DNA of 64,000 bases from Segetibacter aerophilus (GTDB lineage: Bacteria > Bacteroidota > Bacteroidia > Chitinophagales > Chitinophagaceae), in the NCBI RefSeq assembly GCF_007991655.1, contig NZ_BJYT01000009.1, positions 62,001 through 126,000 on the forward strand. The letters are read 5' to 3'. The position numbers were made by a program, and so were the translations under genes. Shown one piece after another: positions 8,159-16,881 of the stretch (position 1 is the first letter of the stretch; each line of letters starts with the position of its first letter). Under the pieces are notes generated by a model. The model searched no databases, was not told the DNA's origin, and saw only the letters and a program-made list of their open reading frames with translations.

Positions 8159-9142
8159 CTATTTCTTCAAGTACATTACTTCCTTTACCAGCTTCACAGT
8201 TCTTGGAACATCGGGAAGGTAAGCCGCCACAAGATTTGGAGCGTAGTGCATAGGAGCATCGGCACTGGTAATACGGCGGATAGGTGCATCAAGATAATCG
8301 AACCCTTCTTTCTGAATGCGGTACGTAATCTCAGAGCTTACAGAAGCAAAAGGCCACTGCTCTTCAACTATCACCAGGCGATTTGTTTTCTTTACACTTT
8401 CTAAAATCGTATACCAGTCTAAAGGACGGATTGTTCTTAGGTCTATTACCTCAGCTTCGATACCTTCTTTCGCCAATTCTTCAGCAGCGCCTAAAGCCAC
8501 TTTCATCATCTTATTGAAAGAAACGATGGTCACATCTTTTCCGGGCCTTTTTATATCAGCCTTCCCTATCGGAATGTAATATGTTTCTTCGGGCACTTCA
8601 CCTTTTTCTCCATACATCACCTCGCTTTCCATAAACACCACCGGGTCATTATCGATGATGGCACTTTTCAATAATCCCTTGGCATCGTATGGGTTAGAAA
8701 CCGAAATAACTTTCAACCCGGGAATATTGGCATATAAACTTTCAAAGGCAGTAGAGTGCTGCGCTCCCAATTGGCCAGCACTTCCATTTGCTCCGCGGAA
8801 TACGATGGGGCAACCAACCTGGCCACCACTCATTGCAAGCATTTTACTTGCTGTATTTAAAATCTGATCCAGCGCTAAGACTGCAAAGTTCCAGGTCATG
8901 TATTCTACGATAGGACGAAGTCCGTTTTGTGCAGCACCGACAGCTATAGCAGTAAAACCTAGTTCTGCGATCGGCGTATCTATTACCCTTTTTGGACCAA
9001 ACTCTGCTAACATTCCCTGGCTAACCTTATATGCACCGTTGTATTCCGCAACCTCTTCACCCATCAAAAAGACTTTTTCATCTTTTCTCATTTCTTCGCT
9101 CATGGCTTCTCTTAGGGCCTCTCTAAAAAGGATAGTACGCAT
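8159..9142 (-). CDS. pdhB: Pyruvate dehydrogenase E1 component, beta subunit
   Basis: 327 residues, full length for a separate E1-beta chain. It shows the transketolase-like pyrimidine domain (RPIVEYMTWNFAVLALDQ, GGQVGCPIVFRGANG, LGAQHSTAFE) and a C-terminal transketolase domain (EVIDLRTIRPLDWYTILESV, RLVIVEEQWPFASV). With E1-alpha, E2 and E3 it oxidatively decarboxylates pyruvate to acetyl-CoA; branched-chain 2-oxoacid E1-beta is the main alternative, but the HSTAFE and GANGSAGQLGAQ stretches fit the pyruvate enzyme. The alpha subunit is not next to it here. It stands alone between a TonB-dependent receptor terminator and rsmG. Confidence 0.93.
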   Translation of the reverse strand: MRTILFREALREAMSEEMRKDEKVFLMGEEVAEYNGAYKVSQGMLAEFGPKRVIDTPIAELGFTAIAVGAAQNGLRPIVEYMTWNFAVLALDQILNTASKMLAMSGGQVGCPIVFRGANGSAGQLGAQHSTAFESLYANIPGLKVISVSNPYDAKGLLKSAIIDNDPVVFMESEVMYGEKGEVPEETYYIPIGKADIKRPGKDVTIVSFNKMMKVALGAAEELAKEGIEAEVIDLRTIRPLDWYTILESVKKTNRLVIVEEQWPFASVSSEITYRIQKEGFDYLDAPIRRITSADAPMHYAPNLVAAYLPDVPRTVKLVKEVMYLKK

Positions 9143-9253
9143 ATTGTCAGTGGAATTATTAGGAATAAATAAAGGTGCTTTTTAAAAAGCCCCGCAAAAA
9201 TAGAAGATTATAGATTATAATCCCAAAATGACTAATCAGTATTTTAGGTGGGG

Positions 9254-9287
9254 CAAAAAAAATCCCGCTAAAGCTATTAGCGGGATT
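9254..9287 (-). terminator. Rho-independent terminator of the TonB receptor gene
   Basis: A perfect stem ATCCCGCTAA / TTAGCGGGAT with a short loop, followed on the minus strand by eight T residues. It lies about 20 bases past the stop codon of the TonB-dependent receptor and separates that gene from pdhB. Confidence 0.85.
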
Positions 9288-9308
9288 TCGTCGTTTTTTC
9301 GAATTAGG

Positions 9309-12197
9309 TTAAAAAACATTATAAGCCAAGGCGACGTAATAAAGGCCGCCGATATTTGGGTTACCAAAAGCGGTTGTATAATAATGATTGGTAAGATTAG
9401 TTGCACCCAATTTTATCATCGTTTTAATTGCTGGCATTTTGAAATTGATTTGGGCATCAAGCGTATGAAAAGCCGGAACGTTTCCGGCACCAAAATCATT
9501 TTCATAGTAGTAAGCATCCTGAAAGCGGTATTGCAAAGCAAAGCCAACTCTTTTCTTGTAAAGAAATCCGCTGTTAGCTAAACCAACATTAGCTCTGTAC
9601 TTAGGAGTATTATAGTACGTAATGAAATTAGCAGGAACATTTTTTATTTCATCCGAATAAGCGTTTGCATTAATAGAGAAATTGTTAGGTAGCAGGTATT
9701 CTGCAGAAAGACCCCAACCCTGGGTATTAACCTTTTCGGTACTGTTTACTGAAACCGAGTAAATTTTATAGTTCAGCAAGCCCGGGATAGTACCGTTAGA
9801 AGATTGCAACGCGGTAGTACGGCCGATGAAATTTTCGTACTTGGTATAATAAGCATAAGCATCCAACAGAAGCTTGCCTCCCACTAATGTCTTGTACCCA
9901 ATTTCATAAGAGGTAGCAGACTCTGGCTTGTACTCTCCAAACGTTTGTTGTTTCAGCAATGCAGGATTGCCGCTTGCAGCAAAAGCTTGCACACTTTCAA
10001 CAGTATAGACAGGATTACCTTTAAAATTATAAAAATCGCGCAGTTGCGGTAGACCGCCAATCAGGCGAATTCCACCACCAATAACCAGGTTTATCCACTG
10101 GTTCTGAGTGGAAGGGAAACGATAAGCCGTTTGATATGACAGTCTAAGATTGTTGTCTTTAGCTACAGTGATTACCGCAGAAAAGCGTGGAGTAAAACGT
10201 CCCTTAAAGTTTTCATTCTTATCATACCTTGTTGATGCAGTCAGTTTTAATACGTCTTTGAAAAATCTTTTTGATATTAAAAATGAAGCACCTACCTCAT
10301 TGATACCAATACGTCCTGCGGTGTCGGCGAATATTGTTCCGCCAGAATTTAGCACGTACCTCTTAAAGCTTGCTCCTACCAGGACTTCCGCAAATTTTAC
10401 TTTATCAGTTAGGTTGTATTGTCCTTCAGTCATATACAACGCTGACTTGTCCACAAACAAACCTCCGCCATTTGAAATTGATCTTGCAGCAACAGAGTCA
10501 AAGATTTTTGTAAACTGAGGCGTACCTGGTTCAGGTCTTCCCTGGTCTGCATAAGTACGGGCAGCAGAATGATAAGCTGCGGTATTAGCAAGCATCACTC
10601 CCTGGGCAGTTGCAGCCGCTTGTTGATCTGTTTGTCCGGCACCCTTAGCTGCTACAAAAGCAGTTTGGTAAGTTGTGGCAGCGCCTGTGGCAAACACTGC
10701 AGCATATTGCGGGTACCAGCTTCCTGCAGCGTTTGCTGGATTAAAGCTTCGTTTCCATCCTTCGTTAAAAAGTTGGGAAGTAGCAGTAGCATTGAAAGAC
10801 TTACCTGCATCTTCCTGGGTTGTATAACCTCTTAAGAACCAGTTTTTGTGCCTGAACTCAAGTTTATACTGGGCCATTTTAAAATCTCTCAGACTATACC
10901 TATCGCTACCGGTGTAAACCGTAGTTCCTGAACCCCAATTAGCACTTAAAGAACTCTCCACTGAAGGGGTGATCTTGTAATGGATAGCACCTGAAAATCT
11001 AAGATTTTTTGTAGTGGGATCTATAATGTCAGCTTCTTTATACCCGGTTCTTGAAACGTTGATAGCTCCATTTGTCAGGTAAGGCGCAAGGATTGCAGCA
11101 AATTGCTGTGGGTTTGGACTAGCCGCTACAACGCCTTGTAGAAAAGGAGTTCCAGGATCTCCGGTACTTGGCGGCTTGCGAATATCAAGAGATGTTTCAT
11201 CGCCATAAACATTTACACCTTGGTAATTTGGATCATCCGTCCGGCTACCAGGGATGGTTTTTCCAGTTGCCGGATTGTTGCCTCTATTAAAGTTGGAATA
11301 ATCCTGCGCTACCCAATCTTTGGCTTGTATATATTGAACTCCAAACTTGAAAGCAAATTTCTCAGACAGTGCGCGTGCATATCTCATGCTAACATCGTTG
11401 TAAGCGGAAGCACTTCTCGCATTGTCACCGATATGCATTACTCCTTCTTTTACCTGCGCACTTAATCCCTGGTATTTAAAAGGATTCTTACTATTGATAA
11501 GTAAAGTTCCGTTCATTCCACCTGGACCATACAAAGCTGAAGATGCTCCACCAAGCAACTCCATATTATCAACGTCGAGATCAGTTGGCCCAATCATACT
11601 ACCGACAGGAAAATTCAGGCCGGGAGCTTGGTTATCCATTCCATCAACTAATTGATTAAGACGAAGGTTTCCACTACCGTTGAAACCACGCGTTGAAGGA
11701 GTTTTAAAATTGAGACTTGAGGTTATTATATCAACACCTTTCAAAGTACCGACAATATCATAATAACTAAGCGCGGGAGAATTACGAATCGCTGTAGAGC
11801 TTACTCGCTCAATAGTAACAGGTGACTCTAAAATTCTTTCAGGTAGCCTGGATGCGGCAACTACAACATCTTGTGCTAATGCAGAAGTAGGATCAAGGAC
11901 AACTGACACAGAGGAAGAATTACTTGTCACTAACACCTCTTTAGGGGCAAAGCCAACTGAGGATATAACTAATGTAGCAGGAAACTTCTTTATGCCCGAT
12001 AGCTTAAAATTACCTTTATCATCAGTGTAAGTACCGGTACCTGTTCCTTTAACTATTATAGAAACAGCAGCTATGTTCTCATTGTTGATAGTGCTTTTAA
12101 TGTTTCCTGAAACAGTATTATTTGATTGGCTAAAAGCATTAACAGAAACAAGTGCTACCAAAAGAAAGGGGAAAAGCAAATCGTAGATCTTTTTCAT
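9309..12197 (-). CDS. TonB-dependent outer membrane receptor with carboxypeptidase-like plug extension
   Basis: 962 residues. A signal peptide (residues 1-24) is followed by a CarboxypepD_reg-like beta-sandwich (about residues 27-105, VSGNIKSTINNENIAAVSI), a plug domain (about 115-225 with STRGFNGSGNLRLNQLVDGMD and GASSALYGPGGMNGTLLI) and a long beta-barrel ending in the aromatic-rich YYVALAYNVF. It should import a large or scarce solute across the outer membrane using TonB energy. No SusD gene accompanies it, so it is not a standard polysaccharide SusC; siderophore, cobalamin or another cargo is possible. It is monocistronic with its own terminator and is divergent from purC. Confidence 0.9.
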   Translation of the reverse strand: MKKIYDLLFPFLLVALVSVNAFSQSNNTVSGNIKSTINNENIAAVSIIVKGTGTGTYTDDKGNFKLSGIKKFPATLVISSVGFAPKEVLVTSNSSSVSVVLDPTSALAQDVVVAASRLPERILESPVTIERVSSTAIRNSPALSYYDIVGTLKGVDIITSSLNFKTPSTRGFNGSGNLRLNQLVDGMDNQAPGLNFPVGSMIGPTDLDVDNMELLGGASSALYGPGGMNGTLLINSKNPFKYQGLSAQVKEGVMHIGDNARSASAYNDVSMRYARALSEKFAFKFGVQYIQAKDWVAQDYSNFNRGNNPATGKTIPGSRTDDPNYQGVNVYGDETSLDIRKPPSTGDPGTPFLQGVVAASPNPQQFAAILAPYLTNGAINVSRTGYKEADIIDPTTKNLRFSGAIHYKITPSVESSLSANWGSGTTVYTGSDRYSLRDFKMAQYKLEFRHKNWFLRGYTTQEDAGKSFNATATSQLFNEGWKRSFNPANAAGSWYPQYAAVFATGAATTYQTAFVAAKGAGQTDQQAAATAQGVMLANTAAYHSAARTYADQGRPEPGTPQFTKIFDSVAARSISNGGGLFVDKSALYMTEGQYNLTDKVKFAEVLVGASFKRYVLNSGGTIFADTAGRIGINEVGASFLISKRFFKDVLKLTASTRYDKNENFKGRFTPRFSAVITVAKDNNLRLSYQTAYRFPSTQNQWINLVIGGGIRLIGGLPQLRDFYNFKGNPVYTVESVQAFAASGNPALLKQQTFGEYKPESATSYEIGYKTLVGGKLLLDAYAYYTKYENFIGRTTALQSSNGTIPGLLNYKIYSVSVNSTEKVNTQGWGLSAEYLLPNNFSINANAYSDEIKNVPANFITYYNTPKYRANVGLANSGFLYKKRVGFALQYRFQDAYYYENDFGAGNVPAFHTLDAQINFKMPAIKTMIKLGATNLTNHYYTTAFGNPNIGGLYYVALAYNVF

Positions 12198-12368
12198 AAA
12201 GCAGTTTTTATAAAGTATTGCACTACCAAAATAAATATAGTTTACATGCCGAGAAAATTTAATTTTCTAACAACTGTGCGTACTAAATTAAAAGCAATAA
12301 TTCCAACAACAACACAATACAAATAATCGTGCGTGCCAATAAAAATATTTTTAAAACTGTCTGGATAT

Positions 12369-12376
12369 TACTTTTG
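12369..12376 (+). promoter_or_regulatory. Possible -7 box (TACTTTTG) close to the purC start
   Basis: TACTTTTG fits TAnnTTTG and lies four bases before the purC ATG, the same arrangement as before the glycosyltransferase gene. It would give an almost leaderless purC mRNA. The -33 element is not obvious. Confidence 0.3.
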
Positions 12377-12380
12377 AAGC

Positions 12381-13313
12381 ATGAGCAAATTTCAGTTTCC
12401 CAATCAAACAAATTTCTATAGCGGCAAGGTGAGAGATGTTTACTCAATAGGCAAAGACTGGTTGGTGATGGTAGCGAGCAATCGTATTTCTGCCTTTGAT
12501 GTGATCCTACCGAAACCAATACCATATAAGGGTCAAGTACTAAACCAGGTAGCTGCATTCATGCTTGCGCAAACGACAGACATTTGCCCCAATTGGCTTG
12601 TAAGCACGCCAGCTCCCAACGTCGCTCTTGGAAAACGTTGTACTCCTTTTAAAGTTGAAATGGTTGTTCGCGGTAATCTTACCGGCCATGCATGGCGGAC
12701 ATATAGGGAAGGAAAAAGAATGCTTTGTGGGGTTGCGTTGCCCGAAGGTTTAAGAGAAAATGATTTTTTTGCTGCCCCCATTATTACACCTTCTACCAAA
12801 GCGGAAGCGGGTCACGATGAAGATATATCAAGAGAAGATATTATTGCCTCTAACCTGGTGAACGAAGCCGATTATCAACTACTTGAAAAGTATACTCTTG
12901 CGTTGTTTGAAAGAGGTAAAGAACTTGCAGCAAAAAGAGGGCTAATCCTAGTCGATACAAAATATGAATTCGGAAAGATTGGAAACACGATCTATCTCAT
13001 GGATGAAATTCACACACCTGACTCTTCACGGTATTTTTATGAGGATGGTTTTGAAGAAAGGTTGCGAAACAATGAAGCTCAAAAACAGCTCAGTAAAGAG
13101 TTCGTGCGTGAATGGTTAATAGCAAATAATTTTATGGGTAAAGAAGGGCAAACTGTACCTGACATGAGTGAAGACTGGATACAGACCATTAGCAACAGGT
13201 ACATTGAATTGTACGAACAATTGATAGGAGAAAAGTTTGTTCCGGAAGACTTAAGTGATGAAGAAACGGAAAGAAGAATAATTGCTGCTTTAAAAACGCA
13301 GGGCGCTATTTGA
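12381..13313 (+). CDS. purC: Phosphoribosylaminoimidazole-succinocarboxamide synthase
   Basis: 310 residues, of the longer eukaryote/Bacteroidota-like SAICAR synthetase type. Clear motifs are [39 protein letters not shown], and LVDTKYEFG followed by [14 protein letters not shown] (substrate and Mg-ATP binding). It joins CAIR with aspartate using ATP in step 7 of de novo purine synthesis, in the cytoplasm. It stands alone, divergent from the TonB receptor. Nothing unusual is seen. Confidence 0.96.
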   Translation: MSKFQFPNQTNFYSGKVRDVYSIGKDWLVMVASNRISAFDVILPKPIPYKGQVLNQVAAFMLAQTTDICPNWLVSTPAPNVALGKRCTPFKVEMVVRGNLTGHAWRTYREGKRMLCGVALPEGLRENDFFAAPIITPSTKAEAGHDEDISREDIIASNLVNEADYQLLEKYTLALFERGKELAAKRGLILVDTKYEFGKIGNTIYLMDEIHTPDSSRYFYEDGFEERLRNNEAQKQLSKEFVREWLIANNFMGKEGQTVPDMSEDWIQTISNRYIELYEQLIGEKFVPEDLSDEETERRIIAALKTQGAI

Positions 13314-13466
13314 TTTATAAGTAGAAGAATTTAAAACCTCCGCTTTTGACGTTAAACGTAGAAGCACGGCTTTATTATTGAGTTACTAATGACCAGGAAA
13401 GTGCGACCAAAAAAAGTTGGCATAGAATTTTTACCCATAAGTAATATCATTTTAAATCAATTATTT

Positions 13467-14054
13467 ATGAAAAAAAATCTATTTATGCTAGCGCTTGCGA
13501 TGGTTGCAGGTGTAGTTGTGGTAAAAGCCCAAATTCAAAGAGGAAATGTATTGGTAGGTGGAGATGTTGCTAATTTTGATGTAGGCCTTAATGAAGGTTC
13601 TGTGTTTACCGTAGATATCACTCCTAAGGCAGCTTGGTTTATTAAGGATAACACTGCAATTGGAGCTTATCTTAATTTAGGCTATCAGACAGCAAAAGGA
13701 AAAGGCTCGGATTTCCTTTACGGAGTCGGGGCCCTGGTCCGTCAATATTCAGGCGGTAATGCTGTTCCCGCTCTAAGGCATACCCGTCTATTTGTCGAGG
13801 CTAATGTAGGTATTGACGGAATAAATCATTCGGCTTCAAGCACTAATACTACTACTAATGGATTAGGCTTAGGTATCGGACCAGGACTGTCTTATTTCAT
13901 AACACCCAACGTTGGTCTTGAAGGATTAGTTATGTATAGAGGTATATTAGGATTTGGAACCAGGGCAACCACTAGTAACTTAAATCTTAATGTAGGTTTT
14001 CAAATTTATTTGCCTGGAAGGGCTCTTAGAAATGCTGCAACAAATACACAGTAA
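13467..14054 (+). CDS. Small outer-membrane beta-barrel protein (unknown function)
   Basis: About 195 residues from the ATG chosen here, which opens a good signal peptide (MKKNLFMLALAMVAGVVVVKA). An upstream in-frame ATG at 13389 would add 26 unlikely residues before it. The mature part has alternating strand-like segments (VLVGGDVANFDVGL, FVEANVGIDGI, GLGLGIGPGLSYFITPNVGLEGLVMYRG) and ends LNVGFQIYLPGRAL, as in OmpA-barrel/porin-family OmpW-like proteins of Bacteroidota. It is expected in the outer membrane. No catalytic motif is visible. It is followed by a hairpin shared with the convergent supraoperon end. Confidence 0.7.
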   Translation: MKKNLFMLALAMVAGVVVVKAQIQRGNVLVGGDVANFDVGLNEGSVFTVDITPKAAWFIKDNTAIGAYLNLGYQTAKGKGSDFLYGVGALVRQYSGGNAVPALRHTRLFVEANVGIDGINHSASSTNTTTNGLGLGIGPGLSYFITPNVGLEGLVMYRGILGFGTRATTSNLNLNVGFQIYLPGRALRNAATNTQ

Positions 14055-14084
14055 TAAGACAGCGTGTTGTTTCTTTAAAAAGGT

Positions 14085-14140
14085 AAAAGCTGCAGCTGTT
14101 TAAATAGTACTTAAGGCTATTCAAACCGCCGCAGCTTTTT
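14085..14140. terminator. Hairpin between convergent transcripts, likely bidirectional terminator
   Basis: AAAAGCTGC on the left pairs with GCAGCTTTT on the right, enclosing about 37 bases. The stem ends in A-runs on one side and T-runs on the other, so it could stop both the beta-barrel gene (plus) and the end of the trp-his supraoperon (minus). The long loop makes it less certain than the other terminators. Confidence 0.5.
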
Positions 14141-14152
14141 AATGTTACTTTT

Positions 14153-15253
14153 TTATTTCAGCAATTTTCTCAACATCTGGTATAGCGTTTCACCTCGCAG
14201 GTCTCTTGCTATAATTTTACCTGTGGGATCTAACAGCAAATTTGCAGGAATGCTTTGGATACGATACAACTGGGCAACTTCATTTTGCCAGTATTTAAGA
14301 TCACTCACATGCGTCCAGGTTAAATTATCTGCCTGTATGGCTTGTTTCCATTTGTCCTTACTCTGATCGAGCGACACACTTAAAATAGTGAAGTTCTTAT
14401 CTTTGAAAGCGTTATAAGCTGCAACGACAGCAGGGTTTTCATGGCGGCAAGGTCCACACCAGCTTGCCCAAAAATCAACCAGTACATATTTGCCTTTAAA
14501 GGATGACAAGGAAACCGGTTTGTTGGCTGTATCATTCTGGGTAAACTCAACTGCCTGGGTTCCTGTAGCACCTACTTTACTTGAAGCCAAAAATTTAGCT
14601 ATTTCCCTTCCGTAAAAAGTTTCTTGTGCCGCAGGTTTTAAGCTGTTGTAGCGCTTCTCAAGAACATTCATATCATTTGTAATTGGGCTTGTTACATACA
14701 CTATAAAAGGCGTTACCGGCGACCCTGGTTTGGCTTTTATGAAGAGGTCAACTTGTTCTAACACTTTTTGTTTCGTCTTTTCAAAAAGGCCAACTAGTGA
14801 ATCTCTTTTTAGACCTGCAGCTGTTTTATTTGCGGATGCTACAATTTGATCAAGTTTTACTTTGAGCGGATCAAACTTAGATTTGTAATATGCATAATCT
14901 GCTGCAGCCGCAGAACCCGTTATCATTAACTTTTTAAGCGATTTTACGTCACCGGTTGCAGTCAGCTTAGCAGGTGTTAAGAACACTTCAGTTACCTCAG
15001 GATGGCCAATAAAAGATAGCTGGTAAATATCAGCGTCAGCAACTTTACCGAAAAGAGTAAACTTTCCTTTTTGTGCATATCCGGTAGCAATTACATTACT
15101 GGCCTGACCAGAATGTGCAAGAAAAACCATCGTACTATCAGGTAAGCCAGCGATGCTTCCACTGATTACAAAGTCACCTTCAGGCGATTGATTGGCTATA
15201 TTTTGGGCAAACGAAAAACACGGTAACAGAAAAAGTGCTAAGAAGAATTTCAT
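14153..15253 (-). CDS. TlpA-like thioredoxin-fold protein with DUF4369 N-terminal domain
   Basis: 366 residues from the chosen ATG, which begins MKFFLALFLLPCFSFAQ (signal peptide) one base after the hisIE stop. A DUF4369-like beta domain (GDFVISGSIAGLPDSTMVFLAH, about residues 27-110) precedes a helical linker and an AhpC/TSA thioredoxin domain with the redox motif WASWCGPCR (about residue 262) and a cis-Pro segment (QSIPANLLLD). It is probably a periplasmic or membrane-associated thiol-disulfide oxidoreductase. It is the last gene of the trp-his supraoperon; this family has no role in histidine synthesis, so it is likely a passenger. Confidence 0.85.
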   Translation of the reverse strand: MKFFLALFLLPCFSFAQNIANQSPEGDFVISGSIAGLPDSTMVFLAHSGQASNVIATGYAQKGKFTLFGKVADADIYQLSFIGHPEVTEVFLTPAKLTATGDVKSLKKLMITGSAAAADYAYYKSKFDPLKVKLDQIVASANKTAAGLKRDSLVGLFEKTKQKVLEQVDLFIKAKPGSPVTPFIVYVTSPITNDMNVLEKRYNSLKPAAQETFYGREIAKFLASSKVGATGTQAVEFTQNDTANKPVSLSSFKGKYVLVDFWASWCGPCRHENPAVVAAYNAFKDKNFTILSVSLDQSKDKWKQAIQADNLTWTHVSDLKYWQNEVAQLYRIQSIPANLLLDPTGKIIARDLRGETLYQMLRKLLK

Positions 15254-15254
15254 A

Positions 15255-15851
15255 CTATTTCGAGTGGCGCTTTTGTAAAATCTGAATAACATCGTGCAAT
15301 TTATAGCCTTTTGCGTTAAGTAAAATCAAATAATGAAACAGCAAATCGGCGGATTCATTTAGAAATAACTCCTCATTATTGTCCTTCGCTTCAATAACAA
15401 CTTCTACCGCTTCCTCCCCTACTTTTTGGGCAATTTTGTTTAGTCCTTTCTTAAAAAGAGAAGCAACATAGGATTTATCAGGGGTAAGACTTTTCCTTTG
15501 TTCGATCACTTTTTCGAGGTAAGGCAAAAAATTATCTGAACGATTTACCTCATTAAAACAGGTATCGGCGCCAGTGTGACAAACCGGACCAACAGGGTTG
15601 GCTTTTATTAAAATGGTATCGTTGTCGCAATCTGTCAGTAAAGATTTTACAAAAAGAAAATTGCCACTCTCTTCACCCTTTGTCCAAAGCCTTTGCTTGG
15701 TTCGGCTATAAAAAGTAACCTTACCAATCTCATTCGTTTTAGCTAAAGCTTCTTCATTCATAAAGCCCAGCATTAATACTTTATTAGTCTCGTTATCCTG
15801 TACAATTACCGGAACTAAACCGTCACTATATTTTGCAAAATCTATATTCAC
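15255..15851 (-). CDS. hisIE: Bifunctional phosphoribosyl-AMP cyclohydrolase / phosphoribosyl-ATP pyrophosphatase
   Basis: 198 residues. The HisI half (about 1-105) carries LMLGFMNEEALAKT, FYSRTKQRLWTKGEESG and the metal-binding CDNDTILIKANPVGPVCHTG with its cysteines. The HisE half (about 112-198) has GEEAVEVVIEAKD and ESADLLFHYLILL. It performs steps 2 and 3 of histidine synthesis. The start is GTG. It follows hisF by about 150 bases that contain a dispersed repeat, and its stop is one base before the next gene, so the two are translationally close. Confidence 0.95.
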   Translation of the reverse strand: MNIDFAKYSDGLVPVIVQDNETNKVLMLGFMNEEALAKTNEIGKVTFYSRTKQRLWTKGEESGNFLFVKSLLTDCDNDTILIKANPVGPVCHTGADTCFNEVNRSDNFLPYLEKVIEQRKSLTPDKSYVASLFKKGLNKIAQKVGEEAVEVVIEAKDNNEELFLNESADLLFHYLILLNAKGYKLHDVIQILQKRHSK

Positions 15852-15893
15852 TTATTTGTTTTTTTAGTGAGCTTCATTAATTCTGTTGTATCA

Positions 15894-15916
15894 CCGGTTG
15901 CGTCGCACTCTTGTAC
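15894..15916 (-). repeat. Dispersed intergenic repeat, GCGACGC subtype
   Basis: On the minus strand GTACAAGAGTGCGACGCAAC is followed by CGG. It lies between hisF and hisIE, about 43 bases before the hisIE start, in operon orientation. Confidence 0.65.
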
Positions 15917-16000
15917 TTTCAATCTTTTTTGACCTAAAACACAAAAATCAAAAAATTGAATAATTTTCTTAACTCTCCTTTGATAAAGTCCATCATAAAA

Positions 16001-16819
16001 TCACATCCGAACGACAATCCCCTTATCTCTTAAGTACCCTTTCAAATCAGGGATAGTAATTTCTTTGAAATGAAAAATGCTGGCTGCTAACGCTGCGTCT
16101 GCTTTGCCTTGTTCAAAAACATCTGTAAAATGTTCCATTGTTCCGCCACCACCAGAAGCAATAACAGGAACCGGCAAATTTTTAGAAAGCATTTTTGTTA
16201 TATCTAAAGCAAAGCCTTTTTTAGTACCGTCATTATTCATCGACGTAAGTAAGATTTCTCCTGCGCCCCTGTCAACTGCTTCCTTTGCCCAATCAAAACA
16301 TTTGGCCTCTGTCTTTGTGCGTCCACCGTTTAGATAAACATACCATTCCCCATCTTCTTCCTGTTTCGTATCTATCGCTAGTACAACACACTGGGAACCG
16401 AATTCTTTTGCAAGATCATTTAGTAATTGAGGGTTTCTGAAAGCAGCTGTGTTTACCGATATTTTATCAGCTCCGTTTTGTAATAACACACTTACATCTT
16501 CAACGCTTCCTATTCCCCCACCAACTGTAAAGGGGATATTAATCTTATGAGCAATTCGATTTACAAGTTGACTTAACGTTTTTCGTTTTTCAACCGTTGC
16601 GGTTATATCAAGAAACACGAGTTCATCAGCTCCCTGTTGTGCATACAATGCACCTAGTTCTACCGGGTCACCTGCATCCCTGATATTTTCAAAGTTGACA
16701 CCTTTTACCGTGCGACCGTCTTTAATATCGAGGCAGGGTATAATTCTCTTGGTTAGCCCCCCCCGCCCCCTGAAGGGGGAGCCGGAAAGACGTTCACTAT
16801 CTCTTATAAGTTCTTTCAT
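16001..16819 (-). CDS. hisF: Imidazole glycerol phosphate synthase cyclase subunit, with repeat-derived N-terminus
   Basis: 272 residues. From residue 22 onward it is a normal HisF barrel ([14 protein letters not shown] with the first catalytic Asp, [16 protein letters not shown] with the second Asp, [12 protein letters not shown]). With HisH it makes IGP and AICAR. HisF usually begins MLTKR; here the initiator has been replaced by GG, and the 21 extra residues (ending [10 protein letters not shown]) come from a GC-rich palindromic element read in frame. The ATG chosen is the first one upstream and gives [12 protein letters not shown]. No start codon lies between the element and LTKR, so the extension must be translated if HisF is made. 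Length without it is a standard 251. Confidence 0.94.
   Translation of the reverse strand: MKELIRDSERLSGSPFRGRGGLTKRIIPCLDIKDGRTVKGVNFENIRDAGDPVELGALYAQQGADELVFLDITATVEKRKTLSQLVNRIAHKINIPFTVGGGIGSVEDVSVLLQNGADKISVNTAAFRNPQLLNDLAKEFGSQCVVLAIDTKQEEDGEWYVYLNGGRTKTEAKCFDWAKEAVDRGAGEILLTSMNNDGTKKGFALDITKMLSKNLPVPVIASGGGGTMEHFTDVFEQGKADAALAASIFHFKEITIPDLKGYLRDKGIVVRM
16755..16783 (-). repeat. GC-rich palindromic element inside the hisF 5' end
   Basis: On the minus strand it reads GCTCCCCCTTCAGGGGGC followed by a run of G and CT. The core is a palindrome, CCCCCTTCAGGGGG. It ends exactly where the HisF initiator codon should be and is translated as GSPFRGRGG. The same layout is found at the hisA junction. 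Confidence 0.75.
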
Positions 16820-16854
16820 TTCTATTATTTGCCAAAGTGGTATCCCCCATTTGG

Positions 16855-16881
16855 TTCCTTTCTAGGGATTAGGGGCTTAGG
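16855..16881 (+). repeat. Degenerate GC-rich palindromic element at the hisA 3' end
   Basis: Read on the plus strand as TTCCTTTCTAGGGATTAGGG followed by GCTTAGG, it aligns with the better copies TCCCTTTAGGGCTGGGGCTT. It overlaps the hisA stop codon (TAA is formed by the complement of CTTA). Divergence makes this copy less certain. Confidence 0.45.
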
